Source of the DNA: Dipteronia dyeriana
Taxonomy: Eukaryota > Streptophyta > Magnoliopsida > Sapindales > Sapindaceae
NCBI GenBank assembly: GCA_032871835.1
Contig: CM065295.1
Coordinates: 81,833,819-81,897,818 of the forward strand
DNA: 64,000 nt
Direction of reading: 5' to 3'
The notes below the pieces were generated by a model, which was not told the origin of the DNA, did no database searches, and saw nothing but the letters and a program-made list of their open reading frames with translations. Made by a program: the position numbers and the translations under genes. Below, one piece after another: positions 40,132 to 52,025 of this stretch. Every line of letters begins with the position of its first letter. Within the stretch, counting starts at the first letter, position 1.

Positions 40132-41108
40132 TTATAATGTTTGTTCAAACTTGTAAACTCTTGTATACATGAGTACTGCCCTTTCCCTTGTATGTAAAAA
40201 TTGAGAAATCGGTTAGTGTTAACCTTCCAATTAATGGTTTACAAACAATATTTGTGGGCCGAAGATGACAAATTGTCTTTATTTTCTAAAAATAGACCAA
40301 AAAACATGTACATGAATCTATGAATTTAGATAACCTAAAAGTTTGAATAATATATTCAGATGTGAGATATATATAAACTGATGGTTCTTCCTCTGATCTT
40401 TTTTACTAACTTGCATGAAATTGCTTCCATAACAAGCAAACTGTTCATAGTTGGCACCATAGGGCATGCATACTCATGATAATGCCAAACAGTTATCAGG
40501 TCAGTGAAAAACCCTATTGCAGACAACATTTAAATTAATCGTCAGTTGATGAATTTAGCAACAAAACTACAATGTAACTGTATTACCATCAGTTGATGAG
40601 TTTAGCAACAAAGTACAACGTAAGCGTATTATTACTAGATGCATGAGAGTCGTTCAATGTGATTTTGGTAGTGAGTTACGGATTCAGATTCCATGGTGGG
40701 TTTTCCATTTCAATTCATATTTGCTTTTAAGGTGGATTTCTACCATTTGAAATATTGGTGAGACTCTGAATTATTTTGAAGTCCACATATTGGTAAATAA
40801 GATTTCATCAACCACTTAAAATCATCATCATTTTAGCTTGTATTGTTAAATACTAATTTTCTCTTAATATTAATACACCCATTTGTCTTAATTAAATTTT
40901 AAGTAAAGAAAAACAAACAACTTTTCGAGATCAAAGATTTCTGATCATTTAAGAACAAGTGTTACAACTCTTAACATAACAAAACAAACTGAAAGCAAAG
41001 GACAGTTGAAACAAAACACAAAAATGAAATAACAAAGAACAAGAAAAGCCAACGTTGTTATTTGCTGCTGCTGCTGGTCGAGAACATTTTCAGCTCAACT
41101 CCTACTAC

Positions 41109-41656
41109 TGTTGAAATGGGTTAGCCCATCTTTAACAAGTATTGGCCCAAACTCGAAGCCCAATCTGATACCCAACTCAGGAGCCCAAATCAGAACCAAG
41201 AGCTGCTGTGTATATCTTCCTTATACGTTGCGTTTTATGATTGGTTCAGCTGTTATCAGATAAATGTTGACATGTGATGAAATCCAAGGTGGCATGTTGT
41301 TATTGGTTGAAGTAGATTATGGTGGTGACTCAGCCGATAAGGCTTTATAAAGGAAAGAAGAGAGAGAAAAAACATTCGGTGGTTTCTGTTGAAAACGATT
41401 AGGTTTTTTCTATGCTTTTTCTCTCTCGAGCTCTCTCAAACCCTCTCTTCTGATTCTTTGTAAAAACTTGGTGAATCCAAGTGCTTCTTTGTGTAATCTA
41501 CTTAACTGAGTGTTACTAGAGTGGTTATACATGTCTGTAAGAAAAGATTGAGAGGTTTCAATCTATTTTGTATAGATTTTCTGTAAGGATTGAGTTCGAT
41601 TATTGTAGAGAGTTGTAGATCTAGTGTTCTTGAGGGATTTCTGGGTTGGTTTTCTG
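41109..41656 (+). repeat. truncated 5' LTR of copia 2
   Basis: Matches the first ~550 bp of the 3' LTR (43444 onward) with few differences. Similarity stops after TTGGTTTTCTG, where pol sequence begins. Confidence 0.9.
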
Positions 41657-43330
41657 ATACCAATAGATACTGAATCACTAGCTGATTATGAACTTGTTAG
41701 AGATAGGGTTAAGAGAACTATTAAACCTAACAGTAAATATGTTTTTGCTGATGTGATTTCTTTTGCTTTATGTACTAGTCAACAATTAGAAAATCCTGAA
41801 CCTAGGAGTTATTTAGAAGCAGTCAGTTCCATAGATAAGCTTAAATGACTTAATGCTATGAAAGAATAGATGGACTCTCTTGAGAAAAATGGGACTTGGA
41901 CTCTTGTAAAGAAACCTGAAAAATAGAAGGTAATTGATTGTAAGTGGATTTTTAAAATAAAAGAGAGTTTAGAGAAACTTGAACAACCTAGATTTAAGGC
42001 TAGACTTATTGCTAAGGGTTTTACCCAAAGAGAAGGAATAAACTACAATGAGATTTTCTCGCCAGTAGTTAAATATAAAACCATTTGGATTATTCTAGCT
42101 CTAGTTAGTTTCTAAAACCTAGAATTAGAGCAATTAGATGTTAAGACAACCTTTTTGCATGGAGACTTAGATGAAACCATTTATATATCTCAACCGGAGG
42201 GTTTTGAGTCTAAGATTAATCCCTCATATGTTTGTCTTCTTAGAAAATCTTTATATGGGCTGAAACAGACCCCTAGACAATGGTATAAAAAGTTTGATAC
42301 TTTTGTTACTAGCATAGGTTTTGTTAAAAACAAATATGATGCATGTTTTTATTTTGATAGTGATAACATCAATAAATCTGTCTATTTGCTTTTATATATT
42401 AATGATATGCTTTTAGCTAGTAAGAACATGTCTAAGATTAAAGATTTAAAGAAGAAACTTAAATCTGAATTTGATATGAAGGATTTGGGTAATGCAAAAA
42501 GGATATTAGGGATTGAAATAACTAAGAACAAAACTAAGAATAAACTGAGTTTAAAACAATGCAATTATTTGTTAAAACTTGTTGATAGATTTGCCATGAA
42601 AAATTGCAAGCCTGTAAATATACATTTGTCTCCTAGTTTTGTGTTATCTGCTACTTTGTCACCTAGATCTATTGAGGAAAATAGGTTTATGAAGTCAATC
42701 ACTTATTCTAGTGCGATAGGGTCTATAATGTATTCTATGATTAGCACAAAACTAGACCTTGCCCAAGCTATTAGTGTGCTGTCTAGATACATGTCTAACC
42801 CAGGAAAAGGTCATTAGAATGCCATGAAATGGTTGCTGAGATATATTAGTTCTACCAATTCAGATTGATTTATGATTGCTCAAATTATGTTATAGATCTT
42901 GTAGGTTATGTAGTTTCTGATTATGCAGGTGAGAGAGATAAGAGGAGATCTACATCCTCATATTTCTCACCATTGCAGGTTGTTGTGTCAGCTGGAAAAA
43001 TCAACTTCAATCAGTTATGGCTCTGTCCACAACTAAAGCTGAGTATATTGTTGTTACAGAAGCAATTAAGGAAGCTATTTGGCTTTAAGGCCTTTTAGGA
43101 GAGATTAATGTTTTTGGTGGAAAGGCTGTCATATTTACATATAGTCAAAGTGCATTGCATTTAGTTAAAAATCATGTGTTTCATTAGAGAACTAAGCATA
43201 TAGAGGTTAAGTATCGTTTTATTAGAGACCAAGTTTCAAATGGTATAGTTCAGGTGGAAAAGATATTCACTGAAGATAATCCAGCTGACATGGGTACTAA
43301 AATTGTGTCTTATAGCAAATTCAAGCATTG
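41657..43330 (+). pseudogene. copia 2 pol remnant (RT and RNase H)
   Basis: Starts in the linker before reverse transcriptase (DYELVRDRVKRTIKP) and continues through KARLIAKGFTQREG, QLDVKTTFLHGDLDE and KSLYGLKQTPRQWYKKF. The catalytic YVDD is YIND at about 42395. DMKDLGNAKRILGIEI and the region GSIMYSMISTKLDLA follow, and RNase H begins near 42900. The longest open piece is 42155-42817. Multiple stops are present. It has no function of its own. Confidence 0.9.
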
Positions 43331-43443
43331 CTTGAATTTGCTTAAGATATGTGATTATGGTTGATGTGTTTGTTTGTGTCTTGAACAGATTTAGAAGGAA
43401 TCTCTTTCTACTATATATGAAGAAGATGGCCTAAGGTGGAAAT

Positions 43444-44461
43444 TGTTGAAATGGGTTAACAAGTATTGGCCCAAACTCGAAGCCGAATCTGGTACCCAAC
43501 TCATGAGCCCAAATCAGAACCAAAAGTTGCTATGTATATCTTCCTTATACGCTGCGTTTTATGATTGGTTCAACTGTTATCAGATAAATGTTGACATGTG
43601 ATGAAATCCAAGGTAGCGTGATGTTATTGGTTGAAGTAGATTATGGTGGTGACTCAGCCGATAAGGCTTTATAAAGGAAACAAGAGAGAGAAAAAGCATT
43701 CAATGGTTTTTGTTGAAAACGATTAGGTTTTTTCTGTGCTTTTTCTCTCTCGAGCTCTCTCAAATCCTCTCTTCTGATTATTTGTAAAAACTTGGTGAAT
43801 CCAAGTGTTTCTTTGTATAATCTAATTCTCTGAGTGTTACTATAGTGGTTATACATGTCTGTAAGGAAAGATTGAGAGGTTTCAATCTATTTTGTGTAGA
43901 TTTTCTATGAGGATTGAGTTCGATTATTGTAGAGAGTTGTAGATCTAGTGTTCTTGAGGGATTTCTGGGTTGGTTTTCTGTATCAGTTGGTGTATCCAAT
44001 TGTAAAGACTCATATATAGTGGATTGAACATTTCTTAGATCTGCTCAACGTGGATGTAGACTTGGTTATCAAGTCGAACCACGATATTTTTGTGTGTTCT
44101 TTGTTGATTTCTCTTCTTGTTTTAAATCTCTCATATATCTGATATGTTTGTCTATGCTTATATCTGATTCATCTTTCCTTATATTTGATTTGCAAGTGAA
44201 TCTTGCTTGTTTGAGTAATATAAGTGAAGTTGTCTGTAATTAGTCTGAGTATAGTCTTGTGATATAATTGAGGGAATTTATTGATACATATTGAGTTAAG
44301 TAAATTGTGCTTTGTACTTTGTTTCTTCTGTGATCAGAATTGTTGTTCTTCATATGTGTATACTTTCCTGTTTTTTCATGTAAGTGAATCTTACATTTTT
44401 CAATTAAGTGTTAACAGGAAAGGTTTTATAGGTTTTATATATAGGTGTTATCAACACAACA
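43444..44461 (+). repeat. 3' LTR of copia 2
   Basis: This 1018-bp LTR starts TGTTGAAATG and ends AACA. It contains a possible TATA box (CTTTATAAAGGA near 43668). Confidence 0.88.
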
Positions 44462-47260
44462 ACTACACTAATATTATCTCTGCCTCCTCGAACTATTGCC
44501 ATTTCAGCCAACAATGAAGCTGCCTCCGCAACGCGATTTCACTGGCATAATTCTTTGGAAACTTCATTTTTAGCTCCCCATTCAAGCACCTTCTTACCAC
44601 TTCACATGCAAGCTCGTTCGACACAATATCCCATAATCCATCTCTAGCTATTACTATGAACTCATATGTCCTCCTCCTCTCGCTTACGGTCACCTCTGGC
44701 TCAGAACCAGTCTCCCACGTTATCGGATCAACAATTCAGAAATTCAAATTATGACTCAAAATTCGAACAAAGACTTCTTAATAAAATTGATTATGACTCC
44801 ATATTAATATACTGTTTAATACGTCTCAAAGAGTAGAATTAAACTCTATTGATTACAGATATATTTTATGTACCTATTGATCTTGAAGTAGCTAGAACTC
44901 CAAGGACGTGGCTATTGATGACCCTAACTTCCTCCTGCAGCTTTCGACCTCTCTCTTTCAATGAATATTGATTAAACATTTAAAGCATAAGTTCGCATTG
45001 CATGATTAATTAATTAAATGAACCTTTAAAAAAAAATTAATCACGCATTTAGAAAAAGCTTTTTTGAAGAAATGTGACGAGTCACCTTGTGATCACGAGG
45101 CAAAGGCGGAGCCATGCCGCGTGATACATGACAAATCTCGAGCCTTCACAGTTGGCCACAACTAGTTCCTCTTCCCCTACCATCACAACCACCGTCGTCG
45201 ACCCCTCGCTTTCCTCCTCCTCCGGGTACTCCCTCTCTTCATTGTTCACCTCCTCATCCATCTTCACAAAGCTCGCCGCCATAATCTCTCCCCAGTACTC
45301 CAATCCACCCTCTCTGCCACTGCCTCATCATTCGCCGTCATAGCAGATGTCGTCGTGGTCGCTGGTCCTCCTCCTCCTCCTCTCCTCTTCTCCTCCACCT
45401 CATTGGAGATAATCATTAATCAATTGCAACTTGTCCCTGCACATTCCCGAGGCGTATGACCCGCCGTGCCCGGTCATGATATGCACTTCACGGTCATGCA
45501 TGAGAAGCGCAGTTCAAGGTCGTCTTCTCCTCCTCTTCCCCAGTCCTCTTCCCGGAAGCCATTACTACTGCGACAGGAGGCTTCCCGGAAAATTTATCTG
45601 ACAACGACGACAGAGGCACTCCCATCGACGCCTCCTTATATTCACTGTCCATCTTCGTTTTTTTCTTCGCGAATGGCGTCTCCGACTCGCACGAAGTCTT
45701 CTTTCTCACCCCTAGGGGTGTGCACTAGGTTCGAAACCGAACCGAACCAAAAAATGGGTGTTCGGTTCGGTTTATCGAATTAATTCGGTTCAAACCGGTT
45801 TAAAAAATAAAAAACCAAAAAAAATTCGGTTCAAACCGGTTTGGTTCATTAAAAACCGGATTGAACCGCTGAACCGTATATATATATAAGTTAAAAAAAA
45901 CCTAAATCCCTAACCCTAACCAATTTCATTTCTTTCAGACTTTCATTCTTCATCTCTTTCGACCGTTGCTCACCTCTGACCTCTCACTGTGGCGCTGCTC
46001 ACCTCTCTTTCAGTCTACCGCTGCTCACCTCTGACCTCTCATCGCGGCGCTGCTTACCTCTCTTTCAGTCGACCGCTGCTCACCTCTCACAGATTCTCAC
46101 CTCTCTTTCAATCGACTGTTGCTCGTCTCCACTATTCGCCAGTCATCTCAGCTTCTCAGCTTTGTCGGAGTGCCGTTCGTCTCCGATCTAGTCATCTTCA
46201 CCGGCTGACTCTCTGCTCGTCTCAACTCAAACCTCAAAGAAGGTTTGTCACTACTCATTCAACTGAAATCTCTTCTTGTTTTCTTATTTTGTTAATTATT
46301 TTCTTCTTCAAACAAGTAATTTTGTAACTTTTGTTTTTGTCTTATTTTTTTGCACATTCGATGACCACCGTCGACTGTTCTGATTTCTGCTCAACCGATC
46401 TGGTCTCCATCATGTTCAGACTCCAGCCAAATCTTCAACGTCAGCTGACTCAGCTCCTCCATTCAGCTCATCTAACTTGTCTGAATCACCTGTCTTGCGG
46501 ATTTGCTTATTTGGTTAGTTATTGTCTTCTCCAGCTATTCTTCATTTATTTATTCTGGATTCAGCCGAAGCTTTTTGTGTTTTGGACTTGTCGATTTGGA
46601 TATTACATTTCTCTGATGTGTTGGTTGTTGCTGGTTAATTGGTTATACTGTTATTTATTTATTTATTTATAAACAAAAATATGTGTTGTGGGATGTATAT
46701 GTGCTGTGGATTCAGGATAACTTGTTGAGTTTTTGATATATATGTAATATGTGATGTAGGTTGTGGATATGGTATAAAATATAAATTGGTTGTGGTCCTT
46801 GTGGATAACTTGTTGAGTTGTTGATATAAATGTGTTATGGGTTGTGGATATGGATTATGGTATAAATTGGGTTGTGGATAACTTGTTGATGTGTGGTAGC
46901 TTGAAATGTTTGAGTATAGTGGAATATTTATTTGTTTTGGGCAGATTTTCTGTTTTCACAGTGAGAGATTGAGATATACTTTGATATGGATAATCGATAA
47001 AAGTAGATTTTATTTGTTATATGTTTAATTACATTATACTTTGATATGGGTAATTGTTAAAAGTGAATTCTATTTGATATATGCTTAATTACATTATCTC
47101 ACAAATCACAATTAGTAAATAGAATATTCTATTGGTTTTAATTACTTTACTTATTTTAGTTTTTATTTTAGTTTTTATTTGTATATAAAATTATGGATAG
47201 ATGGAGATTGATCATGTTGATTCAATGGAGGGGAGTAGTGACTCGGGTCCTGAGACCTTA

Positions 47261-47523
47261 TGTGGTGTTTGGTTGGGTGGAATGGAATGGAATGGAAAGA
47301 AATTCATTCCATTTGTTTGGTTTGTAAAATTCTAATGGAATGAACATTTTGGTGGAATGGGGATTCCACCATTTTGGTGGAATGGGGATTCCACCATTTT
47401 GGTGGAATGGGGATTCCATTAATGGGGATTCCATCCAAAAACCAATGGAATGCCCATTCCATTCCATTCTAAAAATAACCTTCTATCCCACAACTCAATT
47501 CCACAAATACCCTCATTTCCAAA

Positions 47524-47560
<37 letters not shown>

Positions 47561-48537
47561 CAATAATAATATATTATTACATATATAATATATATTCATA
47601 TATTATATTATATTATTTATATTTTTATACAAAATATATTATATAATTTATAATTTTATGTTTTATTATTATTATCCAATATATATATATATATTATATT
47701 TTCTAATTATTTATATTATATATTATATATTATTATATACGTAATGTATATATATATCAATATTTCTAATATATAATATATAATATACATAATATTTAAA
47801 ATATATATTATTATATAATTTATACTTTTATATTTTATTATTATTATCCAAAATGAACATTATATTTTCTAATTATATATATTATTATTATATATATATA
47901 CACATTATATAATTATATATAATATTTATATATTTAATAATATTAATATTAATAATATCAATATTTATAATATATAATATATAATATTTATAATATATAA
48001 TATATAATATTTATAATATAATATATATATATATATAATATAATATATAATATTTCTAATAATATATATTAAAAAATATATAATAATATTTATAATGATA
48101 TAATATTATATATATTATTATGCAATATATTTATATGATATATATTATATAATATATAATAGTATTAATATTACTAACATATAATATATAATATATAATA
48201 TAGAAATATATAACATATATTGTAATAATATATATTTTATATTATAATAATATATATATTATATGTACTTTCATATATATATATATATATATTTTATCCA
48301 TAATATATAATGTTATTATAAATGTTTTGTAACTAAGGGTATTTTGGTCAAAATACAGTTGATTCCATTCCATTCAGTTGTTAACCAAACAAAATATTAC
48401 TTATTCAGATATTGATTCTAAAGTCCCAACCAAACAAAGAAATCAGTTTTCCATTCCATTCCATTCCAATTCTCATTCTCATTCTCATTCTCATTACCAT
48501 TCCAATTCTCATTCCACCATGGTAACCAAACGCCACC
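47261..48537. mobile_element. Harbinger-like MITE inside the hAT transposase gene
   Basis: The left end TGTGGTGTTTGGTTGG and the right end (read inwards GGTGGCGTTTGGTTACC) form inverted repeats, flanked by the 3-bp duplication TTA (47258-47260, 48538-48540). This fits Tourist/PIF-Harbinger MITEs. The left arm carries three tandem copies of a 27-bp unit containing GGTGGAATGGGGATTCCA (about 47350-47420). The core at about 47528-48300 is almost pure A/T. No coding capacity is seen. Confidence 0.82.
47528..48300. repeat. extreme A/T low-complexity core
   Basis: About 770 bases composed almost only of TA, ATT and AATAT motifs, with short inverted repeats throughout. It is the core of the MITE, and such sequence is prone to length change and assembly error. 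Confidence 0.85.
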
Positions 48538-51500
48538 TTAGAGAATTCTAGCTCCATTGGAAAGGGGAAGATTTCAAAGGGTATACGGGTAGGTGGTAGG
48601 AAAGGAAAAAAAAAAGTCACAATGTTGGGTACATTTTAAAGAATATGTTAAGTCAAGAGGGGAATAAAAGAGCTAGATGCAAGTATTGTGGTGATTCTTA
48701 TGCATTTGACTCGGGTTGTAGTACAACAAATATGAACACATATATTGTTAAACGGTGTAAAAAATATCGGCATGTAGATCCAACACAAAAAGTGTTAGTG
48801 AAACAACACCTTTATCAGGTTTTGGGAGTAGTTTAGGGGTGTCAAAATTTGATCATCTGAAATGTAAGAGAGCCTTAGCAGAAATGTTGATGCTTGATGA
48901 ATTACCATTTAGATTTGTTGAGAATTGAGGATTCCGTAGGTTTTGCTTTGAACTTTGTCCTCTGTTTGATCTCTCATCTAGGAGAACCATTGTTATAGAG
49001 TTGTATCAGTTATACATTGATGAGAAGATTAAGTTGAAGAAGTATTTTAATCGGAGTAAGGTGAGGGTTTGTCTAACCACAGACACGTGGACATCAATAC
49101 AAAATATTAACTACATGGTTGTCACTGCTCATTTTATTGATTATGATTGGCAGCTGCAGAAAAGGATTCTGAGCTTTAGTCAAATAGTTGATCATAAGGG
49201 AGATTCAATTGGAAAGTGTATTGAGAATGTCTTGATTGAGTGGGGTATTGATAAAGTTTTCACAATAACCGTGGATAATGCAACTGCAAACACCACTTCC
49301 ATTGGTTATGTGATTAGGAAATTAAATAGTTGGCAAGATGATGGAGCGGTTTTAGAGGGCAAGTACTTGCATATACGGTGTTGTGCACACATCCTAAATC
49401 TAATAGTCGGTGATGGGTTGAAAGATTTGCATGAATCAATTGTAGCAATTCGCAATGCAGTGAAATTTGTGAAATCTTCTCCCAGTAGACTAGAACAATT
49501 TAAAAAAGCTGTTGCACATGAGAAGATTGGGACTAAGGGGTTGGTAGTGCTAGATGTTCCTACTAGGTGGAATTCAACTTACTTGATGTTGGAAAGTGTA
49601 GTGAAGCTTAGAAAAACATTTGAGCGATTGGGAGAGGAAGATATTCAGTATGTGAACTATTTTAGAGATGATGAAAATGACCATAAGCATATTGGACCCC
49701 TGAATTTTGATCATTGGGATAATACCAAGGTATTTATCAATTTCTTAGCAACTTTTTATGATATTACCTTGGATTTTAGTGCATCTTTACGTGTGACATC
49801 CAACATTTATTTTAAGAGTTGGTGCACAATTCGTAATCAACTAAATTCATTAACCACTTAAAGAGATCCATTTGTGAGTAAAATTGCTTTGAGTATGCAG
49901 CAAAAATTCGACAAGTATTGGGAGGGGGGGTTTAGAAAAAACCAATAACTTGTTAATCTTGGCAGTTGTTCTTGACCCAACGTACAAATTGGGTTATGTG
50001 AAGTTTCGGTTTGATTCCATTTTTGGTGTGGAAGAATCTGAATCCATGATTTTTAAGTTGAAAAGTGTGTTGTTAGACTTGTATGAATGGTATAACATAT
50101 TTTATGGTAGTTCGGGTGGGGGTGCAAAGCAAACCGAAGATGTGTTCTCATTTGGAGTTGGTGGTGGACTTAATGATGACTTAGAAATCAGTAGGTTAAA
50201 GGCAACTGATCAAGAGGATAGTTTGTGGGGAATGAAGCAACAAGAAGAAGATATTAATAAAGGGAAAAGTGAGGTGGATTTGTATTTGTTGGAGCGTGCT
50301 GAGAAATTGAATAAGTGGTTTGATGTTTTGGCTTGGTGGAAGAATTCTTTACTGAAGTTTCCTATATTATCAATGGTTGCAAGAGATGTGTTCGCAATGT
50401 CGGTTTCAACAATTGCTTCTGAGTCCGCATTTAGCACTGGTGGTCGCATTCTTGATCCATTTAGGAGTTCTTTGACTCCTAAAATAGTTGAGAGGTTAAT
50501 TTTGACCGGAAATTGGTTGCAAGCAACTTGCCCTATTGCTAAACCGCGTGTTGTTCAAGAGCATGCTCAAAATCAAGATGAATCGGTTCATTTGTTAGAA
50601 CATTATATCAATGTTGAAACCGGTAAACATTTAATATTTAGGTTGAATTATCAAATTTGTTTATATTTTATTAATGTTATATATTACTATGAAAGTTTAT
50701 TGTTTATTGTTTTTGTTTTAATCTTAAATGTAGAGTATGAAAGTGGAGTGACAAATGTTTCTATGGAGGATAAAAATAAGGAAGGATGATTAATGAAGCC
50801 ATGAAGGTAGACCTTTAATTGTTTGTATATGCATGTAATTGTTTGATAGCATGGATGCAACTTACTTATTTAACTGACATTACTAATTATTATTTTAGCC
50901 ATGCAGGAAAGCCTAGCAGTCTTTCTTATTTAACCTCATTTTGATTTATTTTATAATTTTGATTTTAAGTTTGGATTTTGATTGTAATATTTATTTGGAG
51001 TTTGTATTTGGACTGTAGTATTTATTTGGAGTTTGTATTTTGATTGTAATTTTTATTTGGAGTTTGAATTTATGATTTAAAGTTTTTATATTGGACATTT
51101 TAATTGTATGTCACTTGTGAAGTGATGTATGTCTTGTATGGAGATATGTTTGTAGTATGTAATTTCATGTTTATTTAATTTGTGATTTTTGTAATGAAGT
51201 ATAACTTAAATATTATTATTTATTAGTTATGTTTGATTAGGGTTTGGGCTAGTAAAATTTATCAAACTTGTATCCAAAATTAGAATCCAACAAGGTAACA
51301 ACTAACAACAATCCATTAAAGGTAAAAAATTATTAAAAAAACTCATTAGCCCATCAATTAAAAAAGGCCCATTAGGCCTAAAACCGAACCGAACCGAACC
51401 GAACCGAACCGAACCGAACCGAACCGAACTGAACCGAACCGATTCAAATCAGTTCAGTTCAGTTCGGTTACCATTTCTTATTCGGTTTAAACCGGTTCAC

Positions 51501-52025
51501 TTTTGGATAAACCGAAATATTTTCGGTTCAGTTCGGTTTTAGTCAAAACCGAACCGAACCGAACCGAACCGCGCCCACCTCTACACTCCCTACTCCTAAT
51601 CTTGTTCACGAATCCATTGACGAAACAAGAACCCATTTCTGGTTTTGTCAAGCCCTCCATTATTATTTCCTACTCTTAAAATTTGACTGAGAAAATGGTT
51701 TATATAGAAGAACCAAGAGGTTTCTAGCTACTACAACAGTTCGAACTTCGAAGCGGTGGGTGTTCAAAAAATTTTCAATTGGTTACGGTGCAGAATCTGG
51801 ACCGTTAAATGGTATATTCGTCATATGGAAGCCACGTGCGTCGAGAAAACAGCGGTCGGACGATATGGACGGTTGAGATTAGGGAGGTGGACATGTGGCT
51901 AGGAAGAAAAGGTTTATTGAAATCTTGTGGGGTCAGCTTTTTCTAAAAAAGGTTAATATTTACTAATAAATTGTTCCGAAAAGATATACAATCTAATAAG
52001 GTAGTCCAATAAAAGAGATAATGAA

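Larger units (their letters stand above)
36130..40680 (+). repeat. short-ORF repeat array, left block
   Basis: Apart from the LTR insertion at 36265-38512, this block consists of diverged tandem units. A unit has a leader of about 300 bp (CCTTCCA..GATGGTTTACA, then TTGTCTTTGTTTTCT, then GAAGCTAGCTAGCTGAGAAG), a short ORF starting ATGAAGAAAGTG, and a tail (TTCAAATACATTAT, then GATATTGTTTATTG and GAAATATCTAAACCAGAGAG). Units can be picked out at about 36240 with 38513-38620, 38770-38900, 39420-39520 and 40018-40131. Leaders lie near 38960-39300, 39610-39950 and 40165-40440. Most units are decayed. Confidence 0.72.
41109..44461 (+). mobile_element. Ty1/copia retrotransposon 2, 5'-deleted
   Basis: The element begins TGTTGAAATGGG and ends AACA, with the perfect 5-bp duplication ACTAC at 41104-41108 and 44462-44466. 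The empty site in PP2C copy B confirms the boundaries. The 3' LTR is full (43444-44461, 1018 bp), preceded by a purine tract (AAGGTGGAAAT). The 5' LTR is cut short at about 41656 and runs directly into pol, so the rest of that LTR, the primer site, gag, protease and integrase core were lost in one deletion. Confidence 0.92.
47201..50789 (+). pseudogene. hAT transposase (BED zinc finger, RICESLEEPER-like), recently inactivated
   Basis: Coding begins about 47201 (MEIDHVDSMEG). A Harbinger-like MITE splits it at 47261-48537. A BED-type zinc finger follows (WVHFKEYV, then ARCKYCGDSYAF after a frame change near 48655). The catalytic core is in 49001-49861, with TDTWTSIQNINYMVVTAHF and VPTRWNSTYLML. 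One in-frame stop at 49859 and a frame change in the G run near 49922 precede VVLDPTYKLGYV. The C-terminal dimerisation domain has SESAFSTGGRILDPFRS near 50420-50470 and runs to about 50570. The protein would bind element ends and cut and paste hAT copies. It is broken by about five lesions in total, so decay is recent. Confidence 0.88.
45713..51583 (+). mobile_element. hAT transposon, 5.9 kb, nearly complete
   Basis: Ends: TAGGGGTGTGCAC on the left and, read inwards from the right, TAGAGGTGGGCGC. Both subterminal regions are rich in GGTTCGGTT/AACCGAACC, with a perfect (GAACC)n run at about 51385-51425. The flanks CTCACCCC (45705-45712) and CACTCCCT (51584-51591) look like a decayed 8-bp duplication. 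The empty site is seen in PP2C copy B. Inside is a BED/RICESLEEPER-like transposase gene with few disabling changes. It is the likely parent type of the 508-bp MITE at 23827-24334. Confidence 0.9.
41058..51660 (-). pseudogene. PP2C copy C, disrupted by two transposons
   Basis: The pieces of this third PP2C copy are: start and first codons at 51592-51660 ([20 protein letters not shown]), the rest of exon 1 at about 45080-45712, exon 2 at about 44875-44965 ([16 protein letters not shown]), and exon 3 at 44462-44700 plus 41058-41108. A copia element interrupts exon 3 and a 5.9-kb hAT interrupts exon 1. The copy also has a deletion of about 100 bp removing the MED motif and the stretch before DGHGG, plus frameshifts. 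Where normal enzymes have NCGDSRAV it reads NCEGSRFV. It is dead. Both flanks match those of copies A and B. Confidence 0.9.

Noticed and set aside
45901..45925. Telomere-like CCTAAATCCCTAACCCTAACC
   Set aside because: Only two or three degenerate units inside the leader of the hAT element. This is too few for an interstitial telomere repeat.
45989..46672. Two open frames upstream of the hAT transposase
   Set aside because: The region is CT-rich leader sequence with short internal repeats (GCTGCTCACCTCT). No similarity to a protein is apparent.
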